The notes: generated by a model from the letters alone, not told the origin. 55,309 nucleotides of DNA from Bacillota bacterium (GCA_021793315.1 JAJYSZ010000010.1:1-55309), one strand, 5' to 3'. Shown: positions 23,856 through 32,579, counted from the stretch's first letter. Made by a program: numbers and translations.

Positions 23856-24716
23856 TCACCTGGGAAGCTGGACGAACCGCCACCAGTCGAAGGCCGTCGC
23901 CGTCATGCCGGTGCCGGACTCGAAGTCCGCCTGAGCGAGTGTCGTCGTCCGGCCTTCCGATCGCACCTCGAGGATCGGCTCGAAGATGTACGCGAGCGGA
24001 CCCGCCGGCGGTCGACCGGCTAGGATGAGCCCTCCGGGCCCCTTGAGGGGGCGGCAGGCGCCAGCAGTCATCGCGTCCAGCAGGGATCTGAGGCGCTGTG
24101 GTGTGCCCTGCGGCGCATCGGCGGCGTCCCGGACCGAAAGGCAGCGCGGGGCCAGCCATGGGCCCTGCGTGGGGTTGGCGGCGGCCACCGCGAGCACGTC
24201 GCCCGGGACGGAGCTGAGGCTGACGGCCAGGGGCCAGTCGCCGCCAGTGGCTGCCGTGACGAGGGGGGCAAAGCCTGGGATCGCCTGGGTAGGTTGCGCG
24301 GGCATGGCCCAGAGGTCTCGCATCCGGCGGAAGGTCGCTCTGCTACCCGACCAGACCATGCCGATGCTCGCGATGTTACCCGCCTCTTCGACTGGGGAAC
24401 CGCCGTTGAGACTGAGGTCGACCGCCACCGCGCGCGGCGCGAAGAACGATACGGACGCGGCGGCCGCTGGGACCGGGATCTGGCCGCCCGGCAGGTCCAG
24501 GATGACGGTGGCCGGCGGCGGCTGGGTGTTCCAGGGCCACGGCCGGACCCAGAAAGCGATGACGTCGGGCGGCGCCGCCGTGACGACGCCGCGGGTGTCG
24601 GGAAGGTAGTAGCCGGGTTCGGCGCGCGCCGGCAGCCACCAGAGCAGGAGCGCCAGAGGGGAGGCCGCGAGCAGCGCGCCGGCAGACCACGCGACAACGC
24701 GCCACGGCTTTGCCAC
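23856..24716 (-). CDS. Hypothetical membrane-anchored protein
   Basis: A 286-aa protein with one N-terminal hydrophobic segment (VVAWSAGALLAASPLALLLW, about 7-26) and no lipobox, so probably a type II anchor or uncleaved signal. The exterior part is mainly beta-strand, Pro/Ala-rich, with two Cys (CLSV and ACRP) that could form a disulfide. No domain recognised. GTG 24716 has GGAGGTGG upstream. It converges with the gene after trmFO (23-base gap) and diverges from the acyl-CoA ligase gene. Confidence 0.68.
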   Translation of the reverse strand: MAKPWRVVAWSAGALLAASPLALLLWWLPARAEPGYYLPDTRGVVTAAPPDVIAFWVRPWPWNTQPPPATVILDLPGGQIPVPAAAASVSFFAPRAVAVDLSLNGGSPVEEAGNIASIGMVWSGSRATFRRMRDLWAMPAQPTQAIPGFAPLVTAATGGDWPLAVSLSSVPGDVLAVAAANPTQGPWLAPRCLSVRDAADAPQGTPQRLRSLLDAMTAGACRPLKGPGGLILAGRPPAGPLAYIFEPILEVRSEGRTTTLAQADFESGTGMTATAFDWWRFVQLPR

Positions 24717-24822
24717 GGCCGTCCACCTCCTGCTACCAGACTATTCCTGGTGCCGGAGCGCGTCCACAGCATCTCGCGGCAGGGCGACGCAGGATCCTCC
24801 TCCAGGCTGACGAACCCACCGT

Positions 24823-24836
24823 ACCAACCGGTCGGT
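24823..24836. promoter_or_regulatory. Probable TetR operator upstream of the acyl-CoA ligase gene
   Basis: ACCAACCGGTCGGT, one mismatch from the perfect palindrome ACCGACCGGTCGGT. It lies 66 bases before the ligase start codon in the divergent intergenic region. A near-identical site precedes the acyl-CoA dehydrogenase operon, and a TetR gene closes the locus. Operator role is inferred. Confidence 0.6.
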
Positions 24837-24902
24837 CTGGATGCCCGCGGTTGTCCGGTGCCGCGGGTCGGACCCGGGGACTCGCGCGGGGAGGACGACG
24901 GG

Positions 24903-26462
24903 ATGAAGGTACCCCTGAACGTGCGGCGGTTCCTCGATCACGCGGCCAGCATCTATGGCGACAAGATCGGCGTCATCGACCAGGACGGGCAGTGGACCTA
25001 CCGACAGTTCAGGGAGCGCGCCTGGCGCCTCTCGAACGCCCTCAAGGCGATGGGCGTCCGAGCGGGCGACCGGGTCGCCGTGCTTGGCTACAACAACCAC
25101 CCCCTGCTCGAGGCTTACTACGGCGTCGTCCAGTTCGGTGCGGTGCTCGTGCCGCTCAACATCCGCCTGACGCTCGACGAGATCGCCTACATCGCAGGGG
25201 ACTGCGAGCCCAAGGTGCTGCTCTTCGACTCGGACTTCGCGGCGTGGGCCGTCGAGCTGCAGCGCCGGCAGCCAGGGCTCTCGCTCGTCGAGATCCGCAT
25301 CGAGGGCGGTCACGAGGGCTACGCGGGCTACGAGGAACTGCTGGCCGCGGCGTCGCCCCTGCCCGTGACGGACGAGGTCGCCGAGATCTTCTACACGTCG
25401 GGCAGCACCGCGAGGCCCAAGGGCGTCGCCCTGACGCAGCGCAGCCTGTACCTGCACGCGCTGCAGTGCGGCTTCGGCATGGGCATCGACGACACCATGG
25501 TGCTGCTGCACACCATCCCGCTCTTCCACGTCAACGGCTGGGGCACGCCGCACTATGTCACGGCGCTTGGCGGTACGCACGTCATGCTGCGGCGCTTCAT
25601 CCCGGCGATGGTGCTCGAACTCGTCGAGCGCTACAAGGTGACGAACGCCGCCTTCGTGCCGACCATGGTCGGCATGCTGCTCTCGGAGCCGACGCGCGCG
25701 ACGCGGGACCTTTCGAGCCTCAGGCAGATGAACGTCGGCGGCGCGCCGTCGCCCTCGAGCTTCGTCGCGGCCAGCATGGACGGCCTGGGCGGGGAATACC
25801 TTGGCGGCTACGGGCTCTCGGAAAGCGCGCCCGTCGTCTCGGTCGCGCGCATCAAAGCCACCCTGCGCGACGCGCCACGGGAACTGCAGGACAGGCTCAG
25901 GGGCTTTGCCGGCCTGCCCATGGTGGGGGTGCAGGTGCGGCTCGAGGGGCCGCTCGGCGAGGAACTGCCCTGGGACGGGGAGTCGGTCGGGGAACTCCTG
26001 GTGCGGGCGGACAGCGTGATGCAGGGCTATTGGAACATGCCGGAGGAGACCGAGGCGGCCCTGCGCGGCGGCTGGCTCCATACGGGCGACATGGCTTTCA
26101 TCCATCCCGAGGGCTACATCAAGATCGTCGACCGCAAGAAGGACATCATCATCTCCGGCGGTGAGAACATCAGCTCCGCGGAGATCGAGGACGTGCTCTA
26201 CGGCCACCCGGCGGTGCGCGAGTGCGCGGTCGTGGGACGGCCGGACGAGAAGTGGGGCGAGGTCGTGCACGCCGCCGTCTCCCTGAAGGAGGGCTCGCGG
26301 GCGACGCCGGCGGAGCTCCTCGCCTACGTGCAGGGGCGCGTGGCGGCCTTCAAGGCGCCCAGGACCCTCGAGATCTGGGACGAACTGCCGAAGACGGGAA
26401 CGGGCAAGGTGCTGAAGACGGCGATTCGCAGTCGGCTGCGCCAGGACGCGGGCGGGAGGTAG
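24903..26462 (+). CDS. Acyl-CoA synthetase (AMP-dependent ligase)
   Basis: A 519-aa member of the ANL superfamily, which activates a carboxylic acid to its CoA thioester via an acyl-AMP. The P-loop-like motif YTSGSTARPKGVALT is at about 164-178. The GYGLSES motif sits in the centre, TGDMAFIHPEGYIKIVDRKKD (hinge and Arg/Lys) at about 398-418, and the catalytic Lys in PKTGTGKVLK near the C-terminus. It is closest in appearance to medium/long-chain fatty-acyl-CoA ligases. ATG 24903 has GGGAGG upstream. It presumably feeds the acyl-CoA dehydrogenase encoded 0.5 kb downstream. Confidence 0.91.
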   Translation: MKVPLNVRRFLDHAASIYGDKIGVIDQDGQWTYRQFRERAWRLSNALKAMGVRAGDRVAVLGYNNHPLLEAYYGVVQFGAVLVPLNIRLTLDEIAYIAGDCEPKVLLFDSDFAAWAVELQRRQPGLSLVEIRIEGGHEGYAGYEELLAAASPLPVTDEVAEIFYTSGSTARPKGVALTQRSLYLHALQCGFGMGIDDTMVLLHTIPLFHVNGWGTPHYVTALGGTHVMLRRFIPAMVLELVERYKVTNAAFVPTMVGMLLSEPTRATRDLSSLRQMNVGGAPSPSSFVAASMDGLGGEYLGGYGLSESAPVVSVARIKATLRDAPRELQDRLRGFAGLPMVGVQVRLEGPLGEELPWDGESVGELLVRADSVMQGYWNMPEETEAALRGGWLHTGDMAFIHPEGYIKIVDRKKDIIISGGENISSAEIEDVLYGHPAVRECAVVGRPDEKWGEVVHAAVSLKEGSRATPAELLAYVQGRVAAFKAPRTLEIWDELPKTGTGKVLKTAIRSRLRQDAGGR

Positions 26463-26545
26463 CTCCGGGAGGCGTCCTTTTCTACCAGGGTGGCAGGATC
26501 CCGGGCGGGCGCTCGCGAAGGCCTGAGCTACAGTGAAGAAGCGGG

Positions 26546-26914
26546 GTGGCCCACGTGCGCGGAGATGACGAGGAGATGCTCTCTCCGGATGACGAGATCT
26601 CGTGGCTCGCCCTGACGGCGGGCACCAAGGTGCTGACAAGCGACCAAAAGCATGTCGGCCACGTGACGCACGTCCTGGGAGACCTCTCGGAGGATGTGTT
26701 CGACGGCATCGGCGTGAGCCACGGCGTGCTCGGGCAGGTGCTCGTGCCGCGTAGCGCCATCGCGCGCATCACTCGCGGGGCGGTCTACCTGGGCGTGCCC
26801 GAGGCGGAACTCGGCGAGGTGTTGCGGGCCTACGCCGAGGAGCGGATCTACGACGCCAAGGAAGGCAAGCGCAAGCTGCGCTGGAGCAGAGAGCAGGACG
26901 ACGAGCGCTTTTGA
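26546..26914 (+). CDS. PRC-barrel/DUF2171-like protein
   Basis: A small protein (122 aa from GTG 26546; 112 aa from ATG 26576). AGTKVLTSDQKHVGHVTHVL followed by FDGIGVSHG, LVPRSAIARITRGAVYLGV is the pattern of PRC-barrel/DUF2171 domains: a beta barrel with an ig-x-x-V-y-s-D-G-x-x-x-G-x-V start. The C-terminus is a charged helix. Roles in this family range from photosynthetic reaction centres to RNA metabolism and general stress; none is implied here. It lies between the ligase gene and the acyl-CoA dehydrogenase operon. Start uncertain. Confidence 0.72.
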   Translation: MAHVRGDDEEMLSPDDEISWLALTAGTKVLTSDQKHVGHVTHVLGDLSEDVFDGIGVSHGVLGQVLVPRSAIARITRGAVYLGVPEAELGEVLRAYAEERIYDAKEGKRKLRWSREQDDERF

Positions 26915-26951
26915 CCGATAGATGGGCCCCCTGATGCCTTGTCTCTGCTGC

Positions 26952-26975
26952 AGCATACCGACCGGTCGGGTTGCT
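26952..26975. promoter_or_regulatory. Probable TetR operator upstream of the acyl-CoA dehydrogenase operon
   Basis: The core ACCGACCGGTCGGG (26957-26970) matches the palindrome ACCGACCGGTCGGT at 13 of 14 positions. Outer arms AGCA and TGCT extend it to a 24-base imperfect palindrome with only two unpaired positions. It sits 36 bases before the acyl-CoA dehydrogenase start and matches the site before the ligase gene. Confidence 0.68.
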
Positions 26976-27010
26976 GATCCGGGTGTCCGCGTGACGAGGA
27001 GGTCCAGGGA

Positions 27011-28183
27011 ATGGATTTTCGCCTCTCGCCCGAAGAGAAGCTGATCCTCGAGACGGTGCAGTCGTTCGTGCAGTCCGACCTGATGCCCCTGGAGCAGGAA
27101 CTGCAGCAGGCCGAGCTCGAGGGGCACGGGCAGGACTTTCCTGACCAGGAGACGCTGCGCCGCCTGCAGCTCAAGGCCCGGGAGCTCGGCCTCTGGGGCC
27201 TGCAGACGCCCGAGGAGTACGGCGGCCTCGCCCTCGGTCAACAGATGACGGCCCTCATCACCATGGAGATCCACCGGTGCCTCGTGCCGTTCCAGTTCGG
27301 CGGGGCCGCGGACAACATCCTGTTCGCGGGCACGCAGGAGCAGCAGCGGGAGTACCTGCTGCCGACGATCGCGGGCGAGCGGCGCTCCTGCTTCGCGCTC
27401 ACGGAGCCCACCGCCGGTTCGGATGCGACGAACATCCGCATGCAGGCCGTTGCGGAGGGCGACGACTTCATCCTCACGGGCGAGAAGATCTTCATCACGG
27501 GCGGCAATGAGGCGGACTTTGCCATCGTCTTCGCCGTCACCGACCGCGGGAAGGGTGCGCGCGGCGGGATCACGGCGTTCCTCGTGGACCGCGAGATGGG
27601 CTTCACCTCCCGCTACATCCCGACGATGGGCTCCTGGGGCCCGGCGCGGCTCACCTTCAACCAGGTGCGGGCACCTCGGCGCAACGTGCTCGGCGAGGTC
27701 GGCAAGGGCTTCGAGCTCGCCATGCGCTGGATCGTCAACGGCCGCGTCATCATCCCGGCGCGGGCCGTTGGGCGGGCCCAGCGCCTCCTCGAGATGGGCG
27801 TCGACTACGCGCGCCAGAGGGTGGCCTTCGGCCACGCGATCGGCGACTACCAGGCGATCCAATGGATGCTCGCCGACTCCGAGGTGGAGATCGAGGCGTC
27901 GCGCTGGCTCGTCACGCACGCCGCGTGGCTCCAGGACGAGGGCATCGACAACCACCACGAGGCGTCGATTGCCAAGCTGCAGGGCGCGCAGATGGTGAAC
28001 CGCGTCGCGGACCGCGTCCTGCAGATACACGGCGGCATGGGCTACACGAAGGAACTGCCGATCGAGCGGGTCTGCCGCGACGTGCGCGTCTTCCGCATCT
28101 ACGAGGGCACCGACGAGATCCAGAAGCGGACGATCGCCAAGGACCTCCTGCGCGGCACGGCGGGACTCGGGCGCTGGGAGTAG
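27011..28183 (+). CDS. Acyl-CoA dehydrogenase
   Basis: A 390-aa FAD enzyme that desaturates acyl-CoA to trans-2-enoyl-CoA and passes electrons to ETF. The N-terminal helical domain is followed by CFALTEPTAGSDAT (about 129-142, flavin/substrate loop) and IFITGG. The C-terminal domain has QIHGGMGYTKELPIER and the catalytic base Glu at about 365 (FRIYEGTDEIQ). All hallmarks of the ACAD family are intact. It heads a tightly spaced operon containing hydratase subunits, an SDR and EtfBA, so it acts in beta-oxidation of an unidentified acyl-CoA. GAGGAGG precedes the ATG. Confidence 0.94.
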   Translation: MDFRLSPEEKLILETVQSFVQSDLMPLEQELQQAELEGHGQDFPDQETLRRLQLKARELGLWGLQTPEEYGGLALGQQMTALITMEIHRCLVPFQFGGAADNILFAGTQEQQREYLLPTIAGERRSCFALTEPTAGSDATNIRMQAVAEGDDFILTGEKIFITGGNEADFAIVFAVTDRGKGARGGITAFLVDREMGFTSRYIPTMGSWGPARLTFNQVRAPRRNVLGEVGKGFELAMRWIVNGRVIIPARAVGRAQRLLEMGVDYARQRVAFGHAIGDYQAIQWMLADSEVEIEASRWLVTHAAWLQDEGIDNHHEASIAKLQGAQMVNRVADRVLQIHGGMGYTKELPIERVCRDVRVFRIYEGTDEIQKRTIAKDLLRGTAGLGRWE

Positions 28184-28199
28184 GGAAGGAGAGAGAGGC

Positions 28200-28610
28200 G
28201 TGGAGATCGACCGGTCGCTCGTGGGGCGCACGTCCGATCCCGAGGTCTGCGAGGTGGAGCGCGGCGCGATCCGGCGCTTCGCCGAGGCGATCGGCGACAC
28301 AGAGCCCCTGCATCTCAGGGGCGAGATCGCGCCGCCCTCCTTTCCCACCACGTTCCGCGGCGGACTGCCCGGGCTCGAGTTCGACAAGAAGCGCATCCTG
28401 CACGCCGGTGAGGAGTACCGCCACCGCCGACCCCTGCGAGCAGGCGACGTGCTGCACGTCTCGCGGCGGGTAGAGGACGTCTTTGTCAAGCAGGGCAGCC
28501 TTGGCGCCATGACCTTCATCGTGCTGGCCGCCGAGGGCAGGGATCCCTTTGGGGAACTCGTCTACGAGAGCCGCCAGACGATCATCTACCGCCAGGAGGC
28601 AGGGGCATGA
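28200..28610 (+). CDS. MaoC N-terminal-like hotdog subunit (FAS1-like dehydratase domain)
   Basis: A 136-aa single hotdog-fold protein starting at GTG 28200 (GGAAGGAGAG upstream). The pattern VEIDRSLVG, IRRFAEAIGD-EPLH and PPSFPTTF matches the MaoC_dehydrat_N family. Such half-subunits lack the catalytic Asp/His pair and form heterodimers with a MaoC partner, as in mycobacterial HadAB-type and steroid-degradation hydratases. The partner is the next gene, overlapping by 4 bases. Together they would hydrate trans-2-enoyl-CoA. Confidence 0.86.
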   Translation: MEIDRSLVGRTSDPEVCEVERGAIRRFAEAIGDTEPLHLRGEIAPPSFPTTFRGGLPGLEFDKKRILHAGEEYRHRRPLRAGDVLHVSRRVEDVFVKQGSLGAMTFIVLAAEGRDPFGELVYESRQTIIYRQEAGA

Positions 28611-29026
28611 AACCACAGGTGCCGGGCGAGGAGATCCCGGTTCTCCGCAAGGAGGCGGTCGGCAAGCTGCAGCTCCTGCGCTACGCAGGCGCGTCGGGCG
28701 ACGACAACCTGATCCACACCGACGTGGAGACCGCGCGGGCCGTGGGCCTGCCGAACGTGATCGCCCACGGGATGCTCTCGATGGGCTTTCTCGGCCAACT
28801 GCTGACGGATTGGGCCGGCGCGGGAGCGGTGCGCAGGATCGCGGTGCGCTTTTCCCGCATGGTGCACCTCGGCGACCGCCTGACCTGCCGCGGCGTCGTG
28901 CAGGAGACCCTGGCGCAGGACGGCGGCTGGCTGGTGCGGCTCCTCGTGTACGCGGAGAACGAGGCCGGCGAGCGGGTGACGGAGGGCGATGCGGAGGTCT
29001 TTCTGGCGGGCTCAGATCGGGCATAG
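28607..29026 (+). CDS. MaoC-like (R)-specific enoyl-CoA hydratase subunit
   Basis: A 139-aa hotdog protein. LRYAGASGDDNLIHTD (about 24-39) contains the conserved Asp and His of the hydratase 2 motif, and NVIAHGMLSMGF is the overhanging segment below it. It should be the catalytic half of a heterodimer with the preceding gene (ATGA overlap). MaoC hydratases give (3R)-hydroxyacyl-CoA, unlike crotonase-type enzymes. The product would be oxidised by the SDR encoded next. Confidence 0.88.
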   Translation: MKPQVPGEEIPVLRKEAVGKLQLLRYAGASGDDNLIHTDVETARAVGLPNVIAHGMLSMGFLGQLLTDWAGAGAVRRIAVRFSRMVHLGDRLTCRGVVQETLAQDGGWLVRLLVYAENEAGERVTEGDAEVFLAGSDRA

Positions 29027-29039
29027 GGGAGGGCTTCCC

Positions 29040-29792
29040 ATGGCAGGCAGAGTGGCGATCGTAACGGGGGGCGGACGCGGCATCGGCGCCGCGACGGCCA
29101 GGATTCTCGCGGCGCGCGGCGACCAGGTGGCGGTGACGGACCTGGACCTCGGGCCGGCCGAAGAGACGGCCCAGGCGATCCGCCAGGCGGGGGGCGCGGC
29201 GATCGGGATCGCCTGCGATGTGTCCCGCAGGGAGGATGTCGAAGCGGCGGTCGAGCGGACGGTGGGGGAATTCGGGCAGCTCGACGTGCTCGTGGCCTGC
29301 GCGGGGCTGACGCGCGACAACCTCATCCACAAGATGAGCGAGGAGGACTGGGACATCGTCGTCGCGACGCACCTCAAGGGGAGTTTCCTCATGGCGCAGG
29401 CCGCTCAGCGCCACATGGTGACGCGGCGCTACGGCAAGATCGTGCTCACGTCCTCCACGTCGGCGCTCGGCAACCGCGGCCAGGCGAACTACGCCGCCGT
29501 CAAGGCGGGCATCCAGGGACTGACGCGCACCCTGGCGATCGAGCTCGGCCCCCTCGGCATCAACGTCAACGCGGTGGCGCCAGGGTTCATCGAGACGCGC
29601 ATGACGCGCGCGACCGCGGAGCGGATCGGCATCGACTACGAGACGATGAAGCAGGGCGCCGCCAAGGAGATTCCGCTCCGGCGCGTGGGCCAGCCCGAGG
29701 ACGTCGGGCACGTCGTCGCCTTCCTCTGCAGCGACGAGGCGAGCTTCGTCTCCGGACAGATCATCTACGTGGCCGGCGGGCCGCGCGGCTAG
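29040..29792 (+). CDS. SDR family 3-hydroxyacyl-CoA/3-oxoacyl reductase (FabG-like)
   Basis: A 250-aa classical SDR. TGGGRGIG (cofactor) lies at 9-16, ACAG in place of NNAG at about 82-85, Ser in SSTSALGN and YAAVK (Tyr/Lys) at about 150-154. Within a beta-oxidation operon and directly after an (R)-hydratase pair, it most likely oxidises (3R)-hydroxyacyl-CoA with NAD(P)+. ATG 29040 is preceded by GGGGAGGG. Acyl-chain specificity unknown. Confidence 0.87.
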   Translation: MAGRVAIVTGGGRGIGAATARILAARGDQVAVTDLDLGPAEETAQAIRQAGGAAIGIACDVSRREDVEAAVERTVGEFGQLDVLVACAGLTRDNLIHKMSEEDWDIVVATHLKGSFLMAQAAQRHMVTRRYGKIVLTSSTSALGNRGQANYAAVKAGIQGLTRTLAIELGPLGINVNAVAPGFIETRMTRATAERIGIDYETMKQGAAKEIPLRRVGQPEDVGHVVAFLCSDEASFVSGQIIYVAGGPRG

Positions 29793-29803
29793 GGGGCCGG
29801 ACG

Positions 29804-30595
29804 TTGCACCTCGTCGTCCTTCTCAAGCGGGTTCTGGACCCCGAAATCCCGCAGACCGCCTTCTCTCTCGACCCGGAGCGCAAGCAGCCGCATGCCCTGC
29901 GCCACCCCTACGTCCTGAGCGTCTTCGACGGCAATGCGCTCGAGCTCGCGTTGCGGCTCAGGGAGGCCGGCACCGATGTGCGCGTCACGGCCCTCACGTT
30001 CGGACCGAAGGCGGCGGAGGACGTCCTGCGCAAGGCTCTGGCCCTGACGGTGGACGAGGCGGTGCACGTCCTGGGCGAGGAAGAGGGCCTCACGGCGGCC
30101 CGCAAGGCCAGGGTCCTGGCGGCCGCCATAAGCAGGCTGCCGTCGCCTGATCTCGTGCTCTGCGGCCGGCAGGCCGCCGACTGGGAGGCGGGCCAGATGG
30201 GCGGCATGCTGGCGGAGGCGTTGGGGATGCCCTGTCTGCCGTTCGTCTCGAGCCTCAGCCCGGCGGCGGGCGGGTTCGAGGCGGTGCAGCAGGTCGAAAG
30301 CGGACAGCTTGTGCTGCGGCTGCCCCGCCCCGCGGTGGTGACGGTCACGAACGACCCCGGCAACGTGCTGCGGGCGGCCAGAATCAAGGATGTCATGGCG
30401 GCGCGCGGGCGCGGGCTGACGACGATCGCTCTCCAGGACCTCCTGCCTGGGACGCAGGGGGTCGAGGCGTCGGTCGAGACACTGGCCTTGCGCCTGCCGG
30501 CCCCGCAGCGACGCGCCGAGATTTGCGAGGGGGCGGGTCCCGCGGAGGCGGCACGCCTTCTGGCGCGCCGCCTGAGGGAACTCGGCGCCGTCTGA
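29804..30595 (+). CDS. etfB: Electron transfer flavoprotein beta subunit
   Basis: A 263-aa protein. LLKRVLDPE at the N-terminus, SVFDGNALELALRLRE (about 44-59) and GRQAADWEAGQMGGMLAEALGMP (about 122-144) are the AMP-binding beta-subunit signatures. With EtfA it carries electrons from the acyl-CoA dehydrogenase to the respiratory chain. TTG 29804 follows AGGGGG at a suitable distance. The EtfA gene follows directly. Confidence 0.92.
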   Translation: MHLVVLLKRVLDPEIPQTAFSLDPERKQPHALRHPYVLSVFDGNALELALRLREAGTDVRVTALTFGPKAAEDVLRKALALTVDEAVHVLGEEEGLTAARKARVLAAAISRLPSPDLVLCGRQAADWEAGQMGGMLAEALGMPCLPFVSSLSPAAGGFEAVQQVESGQLVLRLPRPAVVTVTNDPGNVLRAARIKDVMAARGRGLTTIALQDLLPGTQGVEASVETLALRLPAPQRRAEICEGAGPAEAARLLARRLRELGAV

Positions 30596-30609
30596 TGGGA
30601 GGAGAACCC

Positions 30610-31593
30610 TTGACGAAGATCATGACGGCCGTCTGGGCCGCGGGCGGCCGCGTTTCCGGCCTGGGGCTCGAAGTTGCGCGGGCCGCCGCGCAACTCGCGG
30701 CCGAGATGGAGGCCCGGCTGATCGTGCTCGCCCTCGGCACCGGCGCCACGACGGCGGCGCAGGCCCTGCGCGAGGCCGGTGCGGATGAGGTGGTGACCTG
30801 CGAGGAGGAGGCGCTCGACGCGTCCCCCGGCGAAGCGGGCCTGGTGGCTCTCGAGCGGGCCTGCGAGCTCACGGGGCCCGCCCTTGTCCTCCTGCCCGCC
30901 GACAGCCTCGGCCGCGACTGGGCGCCGCGCGTCGCGTACCGCCTGGACGCGGGCCTTGTCACGGAGGTGACCGACTGGTCACTGGAAGCGGGCCGACCGG
31001 TGTTCCAGCGGCTCGTGTTCGGCGGCAAGGCCATCGCCACCATGGCGGTGGCCGGCGGGCCCGCCGTCGCGACGGTGCGCCCGGGCGCCGGCCGGCGCGA
31101 CCAGCCGCCGAGGCCCGGGCAGGGAGAGCTGAGGACGCTCGGCATCCGGATCGCGCCCGATCCGCGCTGGCCGCGCGTCGTGCGCCGCCAGGCGGAGGAG
31201 CGCCAGGGGCCGGGACTTGAGGAGGCCAGGGTGATCGTCTCGGGCGGCCGCGGCATCGGCGGACCCGAAGGGTTCGGGCCGCTTCGGGAGCTGGCCGGCG
31301 CCCTGGGTGGCGCGGTGGGGGCGTCACGGGCCGCCGTCGACGAGGACTGGGTTCCCCCGACCTGGCAGATCGGCCAGACCGGAAAGACGGTGGCGCCCGA
31401 TCTGTACATCGCCGTCGGCATTTCGGGTGCGAGTCAGCACCTCGTCGGCTGTGCGCGCGCGAAGACGATCGTCGCGATCAACCGGGACGCCGAGGCCCCT
31501 ATCTTCGACTACGCCCGTCTTGGCGTCGTCGGCGACTGGCGGGAGGTTCTTCCCGCCCTGACGGCGGCCGTGAAGGAGATGCTTGCCGGGTGA
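30610..31593 (+). CDS. etfA: Electron transfer flavoprotein alpha subunit
   Basis: A 327-aa protein. The C-terminal FAD domain is unmistakable: VSGGRGIGGPEGF, then VGASRAAVDEDWVP, QIGQTGKTVAPDLYIAVGIS, GASQHLVG and VAINRDAEAPIFDYA. It binds FAD and forms the ETF heterodimer with EtfB. I prefer TTG 30610, seven bases after GGAGG. An ATG at 30595 overlapping the etfB stop would add five residues. No quinone-oxidoreductase gene for ETF is visible in the window. Confidence 0.93.
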   Translation: MTKIMTAVWAAGGRVSGLGLEVARAAAQLAAEMEARLIVLALGTGATTAAQALREAGADEVVTCEEEALDASPGEAGLVALERACELTGPALVLLPADSLGRDWAPRVAYRLDAGLVTEVTDWSLEAGRPVFQRLVFGGKAIATMAVAGGPAVATVRPGAGRRDQPPRPGQGELRTLGIRIAPDPRWPRVVRRQAEERQGPGLEEARVIVSGGRGIGGPEGFGPLRELAGALGGAVGASRAAVDEDWVPPTWQIGQTGKTVAPDLYIAVGISGASQHLVGCARAKTIVAINRDAEAPIFDYARLGVVGDWREVLPALTAAVKEMLAG

Positions 31594-32546
31594 TGCGGGA
31601 GGAGACGGTGGCGGAGAACGCCTGGCGGCTTGAGGAGGGTCTCTACCGCATCCTGCTGCCGATGCGCTGGTCTGTGCCCTTCGTGAGCGTCTACCTGGTG
31701 GAGAGTCAGGGCCGGCGCATGCTGGTCGACGCCGGACTCGACGCGGAAACCAGCCTGAGGGCCTTGGGGCGGGCCCTCAAGGCGATCGGCGTGCCGGACG
31801 GGTCCCTCGACCTCCTGCTCCTGACCCATCGCCACCCGGACCATGCCGGCGGCGCCGGGGCGGTGCAGCGGCGCTGGGGCGGCAGGGTTCTCCTGCACCC
31901 GGCCGATCTCGCGCCTCCCGCCGACGGGGAGCCGGAGTCGGTCGCCTGGGCCGTCCTGCAGGGCGTGCCGCAGGAGGTGATCCGCGCCTTCGCGGGCTTC
32001 AAGCCGAACGGCGGCGTGGAGCTCGGCGACGCCGTGACGCCGCTCGACCCGAGCCGGCCGATCGAGCTTGGCGATCTGAGCTTCGAGGTGGTCGAGGTGC
32101 CGGGCCACTGCCCGGGACAGGTGATGCTCCACGAGAAGCGGCGGGGCTGGCTCTTCTCCGCCGACCAGGTGGTGGAGCCCGATGCCCCCAACGTCTGGAT
32201 GAGCCCAGGGGTGGCGGGCGACCCGCTCGGCGGCTATCTCGCAAGCCTGCGCCGCACGGCGGAGATCGACGCGGGTCTCGTGCTGCCGAGCCACGGCATG
32301 CCGCTGCGCGGCGGCCTGAGGGAGTTCGTCTCCCGCCAGCTGCGCTTCCAGGAGGCCTTCCTTGCGCGGGTGCGGGCCGCGGTGCCGGCGGAGGGCGCCT
32401 CCACCTGGCAGGTGGCGATCAGGCTCGCGCCCAGCCGCCAGGATCCCTCGGTGCTGGCGGAGGTGCTGGCCGCCCTCAGCCACCTCGGGGCCACGGGCCT
32501 TCTCGAGCGCTCGGGCGCTGGCGTCTGGTTCCCGGCAGCGACGTGA
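31593..32546 (+). CDS. Metallo-beta-lactamase-fold hydrolase
   Basis: A 317-aa binuclear-metal hydrolase. LTHRHPDHAGG (H-x-H-x-D-H) lies at about 77-87, GHCPGQV follows with its His ligand, then SADQVV (bridging Asp) and SHGMPL (last His). A C-terminal winged-helix-like domain (about 240-317) is typical of the LACTB2/glyoxalase II-like subgroup. In an operon for acyl-CoA breakdown it could be a thioesterase or lactonase (inference). It overlaps the etfA stop as TGATG. Confidence 0.85.
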   Translation: MREETVAENAWRLEEGLYRILLPMRWSVPFVSVYLVESQGRRMLVDAGLDAETSLRALGRALKAIGVPDGSLDLLLLTHRHPDHAGGAGAVQRRWGGRVLLHPADLAPPADGEPESVAWAVLQGVPQEVIRAFAGFKPNGGVELGDAVTPLDPSRPIELGDLSFEVVEVPGHCPGQVMLHEKRRGWLFSADQVVEPDAPNVWMSPGVAGDPLGGYLASLRRTAEIDAGLVLPSHGMPLRGGLREFVSRQLRFQEAFLARVRAAVPAEGASTWQVAIRLAPSRQDPSVLAEVLAALSHLGATGLLERSGAGVWFPAAT

Positions 32547-32579
32547 AAGGGCAGGGCGACACCAAGGGAGGTAGGGGCG

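Noticed and set aside
28206-28220. GACCGGTCG resembling half of the TetR palindrome near the MaoC N-subunit start
   Set aside because: Only about 9 bases match and it lies inside coding sequence; chance is likely in G+C-rich DNA.
26528-28519. 663-codon minus-strand frame opposite the acyl-CoA dehydrogenase operon
   Set aside because: Charged low-complexity product; the plus-strand genes have clear catalytic motifs and ribosome binding sites.
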